Part shown: positions 44,443-55,014 of the stretch, in pieces
How positions within the stretch are numbered: the first letter of the stretch is position 1
Layout of the letters: each line of letters starts with the position of its first letter
Source of the DNA: Merluccius polli
Taxonomy: Eukaryota > Chordata > Actinopteri > Gadiformes > Merlucciidae
Length of the DNA stretch: 64,000 nt
Direction of reading: 5' to 3'
Assembly (NCBI GenBank): GCA_030340625.1
Contig: JAOPHQ010001773.1
Location: 1-64,000, forward strand
The notes under the pieces: model-generated
What the model was told of the DNA's origin: nothing
Seen by the model: only the letters and a program-made list of their open reading frames with translations
Database searches by the model: none
Made by a program: the position numbers and the translations under genes

Positions 44443-45104
44443 AGGTAATGTTGGCTGGAATTGGTCTAATGGTTGTAAATAGGTTTACAACCGATTTAGA
44501 AATATTTAATTATCTTCATGCAGCACAAGAATTGCTTGTTACAGGTTTGGTGGGTAGCTATAGCCTACTGAAAACCGTAAATTGGGGCATATACTACAAG
44601 CTAGGTAACTGAAATGTAGCACTACTTTTTTTATTAAATATGTGGTAGTGTCTTGGCTTAAAAGTAAATTTCATGTAGGTTGAAATAATGTCTATACAAC
44701 GTTGAAACGACGTGGATTGATGTCGTCTATGAGCCGTCGAAACGACGTCGGAACGACGTGGACTGATGTCTATGAGCCGTCAGAACGACGTCGGAACGAC
44801 GTGGACTGATGTCGTCTATGAGCCTGTTGAAACGACGTCGGTCGAAAGACCGACGTCAGAAAAACTTTCATATCAGCCCCTCAAATCGACGTCGTATCGA
44901 CCTCCATGACCAACGTCGATTAGACCTCTGATCGACGTCGAAATGTTTGCTGGGATGTAAGTGATTATGCAGATTACGCTTAGTCCTATGCGTAAAAAAC
45001 ATCGTATTAGCTCTTTGTCGCCTTGTATTTGTTGAATCCATATTTATTATTGTTTACTGTTTTCCTCCATATATGTTAGAGCACACAAAAATACACAAAA
45101 TGTT

Positions 45105-45220
45105 GTGGAGAGAGGAATTGGGCAGATGAAACGTCGATTTCATGTCCTGCACGGCGAAATACGCCTCAGCCCAGAGAGGGAAAGCACAGTGATCACTGTA
45201 TGCGCCATTCTCCACAACCG
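45105..45220 (+). pseudogene. Harbinger transposase C-terminal fragment
   Basis: The segment reads VERGIGQMKRRFHVLHG, then STVITVCAILHN, the conserved E-containing helix and terminal ILHN motif of the Harbinger DDE transposase (HARBI1-like). Only about 39 residues remain; the D-containing blocks and Myb-like partner gene are not present. Confidence 0.8.
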
Positions 45221-45858
45221 GTATAGGCTGTTATTTAAAGTGTTGAATAGTGGAGATATGCTCATTGGATAATAGTTTGCAGGGTGCTTTTAATTGCCTC
45301 CTTGAATTAATGCAATTTACGTATTTTTATTGTTTGCTTTTTCTCTCTCTCTTTAACGTGCATATAGGCTACAACGTCATTATCGTGGTCTGCACAAACT
45401 TGTCGTCATGCGTGTATTCTGCTAACTGCACTGTCCATAACTATTTGATAGGAATGTCTAGCCGAGGCTACTTCCTTGTTCTTCGGTGGGTTCGTTTCCA
45501 CAGAGACCGCCTGCTCTGAACAACCAATCACCGCACTGACCGCTTCCAAACTCGTGCACGAGAATCGACGTAATCCATAGCAACGGCGCGTCACTCTTAG
45601 CTCACTCTTAGTGATTTATCCTTAGTATGAGTAGGTCTCAGCGGCTTTGTGAATAACTTTTAAGAAAAAACTCCTACGTAAAATGTTTTAGCGCGAGTTA
45701 GGAGCACTCCTAGCGGTAAGATAAAATGCTTTGTGAATACGGCAGGTCTCAATTAATTAAATAATTAAAAATCACAAAACATACAAATGTACGGTTACAT
45801 GGTTGTGAAGAGTCTTTTGGGTCCACATGATCATTCAGTCCAAGTTTGGGGGTCTAAG

Positions 45859-46600
45859 TGTAACAGGGTGTAATATCGCCTTAATTATAATTACACAACA
45901 GTTTTATTACCTGAAGTAGCTTTCCAGCAGGCTTATGTGCCCTTTTTATTTGATTTTGTTCTTTGATTTAGCTCCACCTCCTTCTGTACTCCCGCTCACA
46001 TTTCTGAGAACCCCATAAGTTTCCTGTCCCCCCTGCCCTCTTCCCTTTTGTTCTGATTCCCTTGGGAAGAGGTGTGTGCATTTATTTCCCCCTATTTTGT
46101 GAGCAAATCCTTGACTATCTTGTAGTTTGCCATTCTTTGTTAATTATTTTGACTGTACAATGTTTAATGGAAGTATAATGTATCAATATCAATGCATAGA
46201 TTAGTGTTTTGAAGAACGTTATATATTATCACGATATGCTAGCATACACCTGACATCGTGACTTTATGTAATCATGCTAGTACCCCTCCCCCTCTGTGTG
46301 CGTCGTATAGGAGTTGGAGTTGGAGTTTCTTTTTCTAAAAGAAAGCTATTACATGTTTATCTTCAGGTATGTCTTTTATTTCTTTGATTTCAACCATTTT
46401 TATGGTGATGAGCCCTTTTTGTTCTGATTCCCTTGGGAAGAGGAGTTGGAGTTGGAGTTTCTTTTTCTAAAAGAAAGCTATTACATGTTTATCTTCAGCG
46501 GCAAACAATAAATGGACGTCGGAGTTCCCGAGTCCAGACTGAGATCCTGGGTCCCGTCTTTTATTTAAAAAACTACACAACGCAGATTCAGCCGGTCACA
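45859..46600 (+). repeat. 5' LTR of young Gypsy element
   Basis: 742 bp, TG...CA. Contains an internal duplication of a block ending CATGTTTATCTTCAG; the first copy is followed by GTATGT, a good splice donor context, and the second by CGGCAAACAATAAATGG with a polyadenylation signal. The next bases, CTTGGTGCCGTTTGACCC (46601), should hold the primer binding site; I could not assign the tRNA. Confidence 0.95.
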
Positions 46601-47091
46601 CTTGGTGCCGTTTGACCCGTCGGATTGCCGACCATCATCGCTCGCCTGGTCGCCGGGGTGCGCCTGCCGCTGCCTGCTCTGCTCTGCTGCTCGGCCCTAT
46701 CTCTCCATCGTCTCCTCTCCGTGTGCGCTGCTGTCTGCCCTGCGCCCTGGTCTTGTAAGCGCTAAATGCGCGTGAGGTACACAGTAGTCATTAAGAGTGC
46801 TCGAATGGGAAGTGAATACTGCGCTATTTTGCGATAGTTGGGTGTGTGAAAAAAGAAAAAGGAAAAAAAAAAAAAAAAAAGTTCGTTATTTTTATGCCTT
46901 CTGTTTTAAATTGAGGTTATTCTTTGGGATTGTATTATCATGTTTAGCCTCTCTTACTGTGGGTATTGAGGAAGGGTCTTTGTACTTGTAGAGGTGTTAT
47001 TTTAATGTTATTTTGTGATTTGTGCAGGTGTTTTAGTCCCCAGGAATATTATTTTCTCAGTTAGAGAACACTGCATTTCTCATTCTGTAAA

Positions 47092-48624
47092 ATGTCAAGC
47101 GGGGATTCTTTCAGTGCAAATGTTTTGGCTGGTCATGGCCCTGTTGACCGTGATGTCATTTTTGGGTTGGGGAGGGGCCAGAGGGTCACTCCATTTGGTT
47201 ATGGGAGGGGTAGGCCAGTAGCCCCTGGTAATCAAGAGTACACTGTTGACCAGTCAGAGTTTAGTTTACCAGTAGGTCCCGCCGCCAGCTCTACACCCAT
47301 GGCACACACGGCCCCTCAGCCCGCCCAGGTTGTCACCATAGAGTCATTGGGTGGACTAATATCTGATTTGGCCAAACAGATAGGCGATAGCATTGCAGCC
47401 AGCCTGAACACCATGCACCAGCCCAGTAGTACTCTGCCCCAGTCTCCGAGCCACCAGTCCCTTGGCCATACTGATCCATCCCAGCTGAGGGTAATTGTGC
47501 AGTCAGACCCTAAAGCTCCACCATTCTTCAGGGGTGACCACACAGATACATTCTCCATTCATGAATGGGAGGACATGATGAAGTGTTATCTGAGTAGGAT
47601 GAGGTGCAATACACACACTGAGAGGGTTGATCTAATTATGGCAAGACTGACTGGTAAAGCAAGGGATGTGGTGAAGGTGTCTCTTCGCAGCTGCCCTGAG
47701 TTAGGCTCTAGTGAATTCCCAACAGCCGTATTTGACATACTTAAGCGCAACTTCAGTGAGCTTATGTTCTCTAGCCTCCCTATGAAAGACTTTTACAGCA
47801 CTACCCCGAGGGCTGGTGAGGACATGATGGATTACTGGATCCGCCTTAACAAGGCTGTTGATGTCGCCGATGAGTGCCTCCGTAGACGTGGTAAGGGTGT
47901 TGAGGACCCCAGTACTGAGGTGGTCATGATGTTCATTACCCACTGCTCTGACCCTAGTCTCGCCATGTCGTTTAAGTTGAAGTCCCCAGAACTGTGGACC
48001 GCAGCAGAGGTTCAGGAGAGGCTGGATAGTCACATGGTGAATCTGAGACGGAATGCAGCTCATGCCCAGCATGTAGTGAATGTGTCAGTGTGCAGCCAGA
48101 GCCCTGTGGCTGTGTCCTCTCCTCATCCCCAGCATAGTGAACCACTTCAGGCCCCTTCAGTGATATACCAATCACTGCCTCATCCTGTCTCTACTATCAC
48201 TCCTGTTTCTGCCCATTGCCAGCCTCAGTCGGCCCACATGACAATGAGCCCGCCCCAGGCCCCTCCTATGTCCCCCCTCTATCCTGCCCCGGCTACTGTC
48301 CCTGCTCCCGTCACTGCCAGTCCCTCTGTTGTTGAGCTTGGTCCTCAGCAGGTGGTCGCTATGTTTGACAGAGTCCTCTCTATGTGTACTGCTTCTCTTG
48401 CCACTGGTCAGAGGGGGCCTCGTCAGAACGCCCGCTCACAGAATCAGCAGAGTTCTCTGTGTAGAGTATGTAGCTCTGGGGATCACACAACCAATGCGCA
48501 CTGCAGGTTTCACAGGCTGTGTCTCAACTGCTTCAGGCCTGGCCACTTCAGGCATGAATGTCCCAATGCCTCCCAATCTCCAGCTGTGTCAACAAGCCGT
48601 CCTTCCAGCGCACCTTTAAACTAG
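47092..48624 (+). CDS. gag: Gypsy gag (510 codons)
   Basis: Structural polyprotein that packages element RNA into cytoplasmic particles. The start MSSGDSFSANV is the first ATG after an untranslated leader of about 490 bp. Middle part: PPFFRGDHTDTFSIHEWEDM starts the retrotransposon gag fold. The C-terminal CCHC zinc knuckle is CLNCFRPGHFRHEC at about residues 475-489. Proline, serine and glutamine-rich linker between. It ends in TAG directly after a TTTAAAC slippery heptamer. Open throughout. Confidence 0.92.
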   Translation: MSSGDSFSANVLAGHGPVDRDVIFGLGRGQRVTPFGYGRGRPVAPGNQEYTVDQSEFSLPVGPAASSTPMAHTAPQPAQVVTIESLGGLISDLAKQIGDSIAASLNTMHQPSSTLPQSPSHQSLGHTDPSQLRVIVQSDPKAPPFFRGDHTDTFSIHEWEDMMKCYLSRMRCNTHTERVDLIMARLTGKARDVVKVSLRSCPELGSSEFPTAVFDILKRNFSELMFSSLPMKDFYSTTPRAGEDMMDYWIRLNKAVDVADECLRRRGKGVEDPSTEVVMMFITHCSDPSLAMSFKLKSPELWTAAEVQERLDSHMVNLRRNAAHAQHVVNVSVCSQSPVAVSSPHPQHSEPLQAPSVIYQSLPHPVSTITPVSAHCQPQSAHMTMSPPQAPPMSPLYPAPATVPAPVTASPSVVELGPQQVVAMFDRVLSMCTASLATGQRGPRQNARSQNQQSSLCRVCSSGDHTTNAHCRFHRLCLNCFRPGHFRHECPNASQSPAVSTSRPSSAPLN

Positions 48625-48656
48625 CCAGCCCACGTAGAGAGGGGGGTAGCGTGGGC
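48615..48656 (+). promoter_or_regulatory. -1 programmed frameshift site at gag-pro junction
   Basis: TTTAAAC at 48615-48621 lies in gag frame as T TTA AAC, followed at once by the gag stop TAG (48622-48624). Six bases later GCCCACG (48628-48634) pairs with CGTGGGC (48650-48656), a 7-bp stem with a 15-nt loop. The protease frame is the -1 frame and is open across this point. Confidence 0.85.
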
Positions 48657-49845
48657 AATGATGGAGTCACCCTCATTGGAGAACGAGATTTGCAATCTAT
48701 CTATGTAAATAGCTGCAGCCAGCTCCCTGAAGATAAGATGGTCATAATGGTAGGGTCACAGAGAGTGGACGGAGCTAGTGAGTTGTTTTATGCTCCAGTG
48801 TCAGTCAGTGGCCAGTCTATATTGAAAGGGATGTTAGATTCAGGCAGCATGTCATGCACACTTAATGAGGAGGCAGAATCCAAACTGAAAGCTGCCGGTA
48901 TTCTCCCTTGTTCTCAGCCTGTGCCTGGTAATGTGGTGCTGATCGGTTGTGGTGGCCTCACTACACGGCCAAAATGTATCTACGATCTCGATGTTGATGT
49001 CTATGGATTTAAGTTCATTGTGCCGACATTCGTTGTTTCTGGTCAGAAAGATGAGCTCATCATTGGGAGCAATGTAATCAGACCTATCATACAGGAGATG
49101 AAGTCTACTGAGAGGTATTGGGAGCTCATCTCCTCCAGTAGCAGTGACCCAGAGTGTGAGCAGTTCCTCCAGCTCCTGAGCTGTGTTTCACGGTGGTCGG
49201 GCCCTGAGCTGCCAAGTAAGATAGGCACTGTGAGGCTGAGGCAGGCTGTCACTCTCCTCCCTCAGCAGGAATATGTGGTCTGGGCGAAGTTGCCGAGCAG
49301 CGCTCCTGTGTCTCCAGGGAGCACTGTGATTGTGGAGCCCACCTCGGCGCGGTCAACCCCAAAGAATATCCTGGTGGGACGTCTCGTGACACCCATGTGG
49401 GGGGATCGTTGGGTTCCTGTCAATGTCCTGAACCCCACACACAGCCCTGTGACGCTCCACCGCAATGCCAAGCTGGCTGATGTCTCTCCCTGTCTGGCTG
49501 TTGAGGATCTGCCCATCACTCAAGGTCTGTGCGAGACACAGTCTGACGTCTCTGGTTCTTCTACTCCTCCGCAATCCATGCCTGATCCTGTGCAGCAGCT
49601 GAAGGATCATGGGTTGGCAGACATAGACATTGATGGCTGTGGAGTGTCTGCTAAATGGAAGAAGGAGCTGGCTGAGCTGTTGTTAACATTCCAGGATGTA
49701 TTTTCCAAGGACAAGCTAGACTGTGGGGAGGCAAAGGACTTTGTCCACCGTATACACCTTTCTGACGACCGCCCCTTCCGACTGCCCTACCGTAGAGTCC
49801 CTCCTGCTCATTACCACCACCTGAGAGAAGTACTGTCTGAGATGG
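48622..49845 (+). CDS. pro: Gypsy protease and N-terminal RT segment (-1 frame)
   Basis: Open in the -1 frame relative to gag from before the slippery site to 49877. Aspartic protease core GMLDSGSMSCTL has its DSG triad at about 48837. A VIGCGGL-type and ELIIGSNVI (flap and ILG-like) region follows. It then continues to the N-terminal flank of RT: LPYRRVPPAHYHHLREVLSE. The frame is lost near 49845, just before the RT catalytic blocks, which continue in another frame (+1 relative). Expressed only through the frameshift, as a gag-pro product truncated at 49877. Confidence 0.85.
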
Positions 49846-52800
49846 ATGAAGGGCATCATCAGCAAGTCTCTGAGTGAGTACGCCTCCCCACTAGTCATGG
49901 TGTGGAAGAAAAACGGAGACCTGAGAATTTGCACTGACTTTCGTTGGCTCAATGCCAAGACTGTCAAGGACGCCCACCCACTGCCCCATCAGGCTGACTG
50001 CCTTGCCGCCCTTGGGGGAAATGCCTTTTTCAGTACCATGGATCTGACATCAGGGTTCTACAATGTCCCTCTCCATGAGTCTGACAGGAAATTCACAGCC
50101 TTTACGACACCTCTGGGTCTGTATGAATACAATAGGCTCCCCCAAGGCCTGTGCAACAGTCCAGCATCCTTCATGCGGATGATGCTCGGCATCTTCGGGT
50201 ACCTGAACCTCTCCAGCCTCCTTTGTTACCTGGATGACCTGCTGGTCGTTGCTCCCTCTGAGGACGAGGCCCTGAGACGTCTGGAAGTGGTCTTCTCCCG
50301 GCTGAGGGCCAACAATCTGAAGCTGGCTCAAAAGAAATGTCACTTTCTAAGGAGGTCTGTGAAATTTCTTGGCCATATGGTGGACAGCAGTGGCGTCTCA
50401 GTTGACCAAGAGAAAGTCAAAGTCATCTCTGGCTTCAGTAGGGAGGATCTGATGAAAGCCGATGGCTGCACACCATCACAGAAGAGGGTGAGATCTTTCC
50501 TCGGAATGGTCCTGTACTACCAACACTTCATCCCTGGGTGTTCCTCCATCGCAAAGCCCCTCTTTGCCCTGACAGCGGGCCAGAAACGCAAGGGAAGTGG
50601 CACTGGTGGTGTCAGGAGAGCTGGCACCTTCCGTGAGCTGACTCCACAGGACTGGACCCCTGTCTGTGAGAAGGCGTTTAATGATTTGAAGAGTGTGCTC
50701 CTCAATTGTGTGGTGTTGGCTCACCCAGACTTCAATAGGCCATTCATCCTCTCCACCGATGCTTCATTGGATGGCCTAGGTGCGGTCCTGTCGCAAGTTC
50801 CTGCTGGCGAAGAAAAGGCCAGGCCCATAGCGTTTGCCAGCAAGTCCCTCAGTCGCAGCCAAGCAAATTATCCTGCCCATCGGCTGGAGTTCTTGGCTCT
50901 GAAGTGGTCCGTGTGTGATAAGTTCAGCCACTGGCTCAAAGGTCACAAGTTCACTGTCTGGACTGATAACAACCCGCTCACGTATATCATGACCAAGCCA
51001 AAGCTAGACGCCTGCGAGCAGCGCTGGGTCTCTAAGCTCGCACCGTACTCCTTTGAGATCAAACATGTTCCAGGGAAACTGAATGTGGTGGCTGATGCCC
51101 TCAGCAGGGACCCCTTTGTGAAGCCTCTGAGCCAACGACTTCTGTCTGAGCCATACTCTGGGCTGCTGGAACAGGTGTGTGATGTGGAGGAGGGATGTGT
51201 GCAGGACTCATTCCGCCTGACATGTCAGCCTCAGTCATTAGAGCACACTCCTTGTGCTCCCGTCGGTGTGTCTATGTCAGAGGATGATGTCTCATCTCTT
51301 CTCTCCTCTTGTGATGACTGGGACTCAGCACCAAGGCAGAGGGCTGCTTCTATGAATGACCGCATGTGCTCGTTGATCCCTCCTGGCCAGGATTTGTTCT
51401 CCTCGCTCTCACTGGCAGACCTGCAAAACCATCAGCAACAGGATTCAGTAATTGCGAGAGTATTCTGCTATGTGGATAGGAAGCGCAGACCCTCCAGGCG
51501 TGAGCGCTGCAACGAGAGCCAGTGCACCCTGAGGGTTCTGAAACAGTGGGAGAAGCTCACTGTACTGAATGGAGTCCTCTACAGGGTCACCAGGGATCCA
51601 CTGACGAAACACAAGAGGTTCCAATATATCCTGCCTGAGTCCCTGAAGTCACAGGCATTGTCTGGTGTTCATGACCTGGCTGGTCACCAGGGTCAGCCTC
51701 GCTCTCTCTCTCTCGCCCGTCAAAGGTTCTTCTGGCACGATATGGAGAAGGATGTACGCAGTCATGTCCGTAACTGCCACAGATGTGTCCTCAGCAAAAC
51801 CCCAGAGCCCGCAGCAAGAGCCCCTCTGGAGAGCATTAAGACCACTGCGCCTCTGGAGCTTGTGTGCATTGACTTCTGGTCAGCTGAGGATAGTAACAAC
51901 AAGTCTGTGGATGTGCTAGTGATCACTGACCATTTCACCAAATTAGCACACGCTTTCCCCTGCCAGGACCAGACGGCGAGGAAGGTGGCGAAGAAGCTCT
52001 GGGACAACTTCTTCTGTGTCTACGGCTTCCCTCAGCGTCTCCACTCTGACCAGGGCGCGAACTTTGAGAGCGAGCTCATCGCTGAACTTCTGGAGCTGGC
52101 TGGTGTCAACAAGTCTCGTACCTCCCCCTACCATCCCATGGGGAATGGCGGCACAGAGAGGTTCAACCGCACTCTGGGCAATATGCTACGGTCTCTCCCT
52201 GCCAGATCCAAACAGAAGTGGCCCCAAATGATCCAGACAATGACATTTGTCTATAATTGTACGGCACATGAGACAACTGGCTTTGCGCCATTCTATTTGA
52301 TGTTTGGGAGGGTCCCTCGGCTGCCGGTTGACCTCCTATTCAAGAATGTCCTCCGTGACGAGACAGTCTGTGACTATAATGCCTATGTGAAGTCTCTGGC
52401 AAGCGACCTCCACTCTGCTATGCTCCTGGCTCAGAGGAACTCTGCTATTGAGCAGCAACATCAGTCTGACCAGTACAACAAAAAGGTCAAGGGTCTACCT
52501 CTCTCCATCGGAGACCAGGTTCTTGTGGCGAACAAGGGTGGCAGAGGAAAGCGTAAGCTTGCTGACAAATGGGAGCCGGTTGTTCACACAGTTGTGGCCT
52601 CCAAGCCTTCTCTCCACATCTACAAGATCAGGGATCGAGTCGGACATGAGAGGGTGGTGCACCGGAATCTCCTGCTCCAGGTCAGCTTCCTCCCCTTGGA
52701 TGAGAGTCTGGATACCCTGGGCGTCGGCAGTGTGAATGACGGCTGCCCCATGTCAAACTTATCTGAGTCTGATGCGTCAGCAAATGAGACAGACTGTGGT

Positions 52801-53169
52801 GCAGTTGATCCCACTATGGCTGATTCGCTCTCCTGGGTCAGTGGGGGTAATGACGACCGTACAGCCTCGTGGGTCAAAGAACAGTCCCCAGTCAGGGATG
52901 AGGATGCCGCTGGCGGTCGTGACTTACCTACTCTGATCTCTCCTGCATTGGATGGGCTTGCTGGTGCTGGTACCCCCTTGTCATCCCCCTCCTCTGAGCC
53001 CCATGTCTCTCCGGCGATTGATACTCAACCTCAGAGTTCTCATACAGGTGATCGCCACACTTCGAGGTTTGGGAGAGTTATCAAGCCAGTCCTTAGGTTC
53101 ATAGAGTCCATGGCACAACTAGAAACGGTTCTGGGTGATCGGCCAGTATCCACTGTAATCCATGTTTGA
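49846..53169 (+). CDS. pol: Gypsy pol: RT, RNase H, integrase (1107 codons, 5' broken)
   Basis: RT blocks KKNGDLRICTDFRWLN, FSTMDLTSGFYNVPL and catalytic CYLDDLLVV (YLDD at residues 128-131). RNase H: STDASLDGLG (about 304), LEFLALKW and WTDNNPLTY. Integrase: zinc finger HDLAGHQ...CHRC (about 608-645), catalytic CIDFWSAE, HSDQGANF and NGGTERFNRT, with D, D, E spacing intact. The C-terminal GPY/F-like part (about 880-960) is followed by a serine-rich tail. The start listed is the first Met of the open frame and is not a natural start: the true upstream part lies in the protease frame, and a small indel near 49845 separates them. Confidence 0.92.
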   Translation: MKGIISKSLSEYASPLVMVWKKNGDLRICTDFRWLNAKTVKDAHPLPHQADCLAALGGNAFFSTMDLTSGFYNVPLHESDRKFTAFTTPLGLYEYNRLPQGLCNSPASFMRMMLGIFGYLNLSSLLCYLDDLLVVAPSEDEALRRLEVVFSRLRANNLKLAQKKCHFLRRSVKFLGHMVDSSGVSVDQEKVKVISGFSREDLMKADGCTPSQKRVRSFLGMVLYYQHFIPGCSSIAKPLFALTAGQKRKGSGTGGVRRAGTFRELTPQDWTPVCEKAFNDLKSVLLNCVVLAHPDFNRPFILSTDASLDGLGAVLSQVPAGEEKARPIAFASKSLSRSQANYPAHRLEFLALKWSVCDKFSHWLKGHKFTVWTDNNPLTYIMTKPKLDACEQRWVSKLAPYSFEIKHVPGKLNVVADALSRDPFVKPLSQRLLSEPYSGLLEQVCDVEEGCVQDSFRLTCQPQSLEHTPCAPVGVSMSEDDVSSLLSSCDDWDSAPRQRAASMNDRMCSLIPPGQDLFSSLSLADLQNHQQQDSVIARVFCYVDRKRRPSRRERCNESQCTLRVLKQWEKLTVLNGVLYRVTRDPLTKHKRFQYILPESLKSQALSGVHDLAGHQGQPRSLSLARQRFFWHDMEKDVRSHVRNCHRCVLSKTPEPAARAPLESIKTTAPLELVCIDFWSAEDSNNKSVDVLVITDHFTKLAHAFPCQDQTARKVAKKLWDNFFCVYGFPQRLHSDQGANFESELIAELLELAGVNKSRTSPYHPMGNGGTERFNRTLGNMLRSLPARSKQKWPQMIQTMTFVYNCTAHETTGFAPFYLMFGRVPRLPVDLLFKNVLRDETVCDYNAYVKSLASDLHSAMLLAQRNSAIEQQHQSDQYNKKVKGLPLSIGDQVLVANKGGRGKRKLADKWEPVVHTVVASKPSLHIYKIRDRVGHERVVHRNLLLQVSFLPLDESLDTLGVGSVNDGCPMSNLSESDASANETDCGAVDPTMADSLSWVSGGNDDRTASWVKEQSPVRDEDAAGGRDLPTLISPALDGLAGAGTPLSSPSSEPHVSPAIDTQPQSSHTGDRHTSRFGRVIKPVLRFIESMAQLETVLGDRPVSTVIHV

Positions 53170-53460
53170 GCTTATACGACAGGTGTCTCCTGGTATTGGC
53201 CATGGCGAGTGATTTTTTGTTGTTGTTGTTTTTGTTGGTTTTATTTGCCCAGTCCAAGTATGGCCTGAGTATGTGTGGTGTAAATGGCACTTCACGTTGT
53301 CTATAGTGTTCACAGGGGCTTAGCTAACCTCTGGGTACTCTTAACTCTTTATTGGGTGGCAAATGTTGCCGAAGTCTTGGTTTTCTTGTGGCCGGTTTAC
53401 AGTCCGGTCTGGGCAAGTTTTGTTTATGGTTCAAATGTTTGTGTAATTCTGGGGGGTGAG

Positions 53461-54197
53461 TGTAACAGGGTGTAATATCACCTTAATTATAATTACACAA
53501 CAGTTTTATTACCTGAAGTAGCTTTCCAGCAGGCTTATGTGCCCTTTTTATTTGATTTTGTTCTTTGATTTAGCTCCACCTCCTTCTGTACTCCCGCTCA
53601 CATTTCTGAGAACCCCATAAGTTTCCTGTCCCCCCTGCCCTCTTCCCTTTTGTTCTGATTCCCTTGGGAAGAGGTGTGTGCATTTATTTCCCCCTATTTT
53701 GTGAGCAAATCCTTGACTATCTTGTAGTTTGCCATTCTTTGTTAATTATTTTGACTGTACAATGTTTAATGGAAGTATAATGTATCAATATCAATGCATA
53801 GATTAGTGTTTTGAAGAACGTTATATTTTATCACGATATGCTAGCATACACCTGACATCGTGACTTTATGTAATCATGCTAGTACCCCTCCCCCTCTGTG
53901 TGCGTCGTATAGGAGTTGGAGTTTCTTTTTCTAAAAGAAAGCTATTACATGTTTATCTTCAGGTATGTCTTTTATTTCTTTGATTTCAACCATTTTTATG
54001 GTGATGAGCCCTTTTTGTTCTGATTCCCTTGGGAAGAGGAGTTGGAGTTGGAGTTTCTTTTTCTAAAAGAAAGCTATTACATGTTTATCTTCAGCGGCAA
54101 ACAATAAATGGACGTCGGAGTTCCCGAGTCCAGACTGAGATCCTGGGTCCCGTCTTTTATTTTAAAAAACTACACAACGCAGATTCAGCCGGTCACA
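53461..54197 (+). repeat. 3' LTR of young Gypsy element
   Basis: 737 bp copy of the 5' LTR, preceded by the purine tract GGGGGGTGAG that serves as polypurine primer. Differences from the 5' LTR: CGCC/CACC near the start, TATATA/TATTTT in the centre, one fewer GTTGGA unit, and an A/T run length. Confidence 0.95.
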
Positions 54198-54573
54198 TAA
54201 GTATTGTGGCTTTCATTGTAAGCTTGGTCTCATGTGGACTACATAGGTGAAATTACTAAAAGCCAATGTATCTTTGTTTTTTAATTAATAGACAAGAGGT
54301 TTCATGAATCCAAAACATGATTATAAATAGTCTTTAGGGTCCACATGATAATCTAGTCCATGTTTGGTGGGTCTACGTATTGTGGTTTTCATTGTAGACC
54401 TAGTCTCATATGGACTACATATGTGAAATAACTAAAAGCCAGTTTATCTTTGTTTTCACAAATAGAAAAGAGGTTTCACAAATCTCAAACATAATTATAA
54501 AGAGATACGAGTCCACATTACAATCCAGTCCTGGTTTGGTGGGTTAAGGAATTGCATTTTTCATTCTAGCCCT

Positions 54574-54963
54574 GGGGCCTCATGTACGAAGACTTGCGTG
54601 GATTTTTGCGTGGATTTTTGCGTACGCCAAAACCCCAAAACTGTCGTACACACAAATAAATTCAGATGTATCAAAGTGTGCGTACGCATGGATCCGAGCG
54701 CGTTTCTTTTGTACATCCCGATCAACGTGGAATTGAGCGCACGTGCAGATGTGGCAAACTCCTCCCTGTCCACGCCCTCATTTAAATATGCAAATCTATG
54801 TAAATAGGCCCTGGACCTGAGATTCACCTCTATCCTATCACATAAAACAAGCAAGTGTGGCACAGAGGATATTTATATATTATTGCCACTTACTTAAATG
54901 TGTTATTTTATATGTATGGACTTAATTTGGCATTTTTACAGACAACCCCCATTCAATTTTAAG

Positions 54964-55014
<51 letters not shown>

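Larger units (their letters stand above)
42658..44954. mobile_element. Element with TCCCAGCAAACATTTC termini, nested in Harbinger
   Basis: Inverted ends TCCCAGCAAACATTTC (42658) and GAAATGTTTGCTGGGA (ending 44954). Subterminal regions are rich in repeated TCGACGTC/ACGACGT palindromic words, with an internal copy of the left end at about 42812-42910. It holds an inverted repeat around a poly-G run (43438-43560) and a nested hAT MITE (43992-44442). No ORF of recognised family. Superfamily not assigned. Confidence 0.75.
42560..45743 (+). mobile_element. PIF/Harbinger element carrying nested insertions
   Basis: Inverted ends GGGCCGTATTCACAAAG and CTTTGTGAATACGG, with longer imperfect similarity (AAACTCCTA, TTAGCGC, GAGTTAGGAG). 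A fragment of Harbinger transposase remains at 45105-45220. Most of the interior, 42658-44954, is a second element. Target CTG/CAG at the ends is compatible with a 3-bp duplication. Dead. Confidence 0.8.
45859..54197 (+). mobile_element. Young full-length Ty3/Gypsy LTR retrotransposon
   Basis: LTRs at 45859-46600 and 53461-54197 start TGTAACAGGG and end GGTCACA; the target TAAG is duplicated (45855-45858, 54198-54201). The two LTRs differ only at a handful of sites plus a 6-bp GTTGGA repeat-number difference, so the insertion is recent. Order gag, protease, RT, RNase H, integrase with no env. One frame break near 49845 lies at the start of RT, so this copy is probably not autonomous. Confidence 0.95.

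Noticed and set aside
47316..52877. Many minus-strand frames of 60-120 codons inside the Gypsy element
   Set aside because: Antisense shadows of gag, pro and pol; no independent features.
45859..54197. Endogenous retrovirus with envelope
   Set aside because: After integrase only a serine-rich tail and the polypurine tract precede the 3' LTR; there is no signal peptide, fusion peptide or transmembrane segment, so it is a retrotransposon without env.
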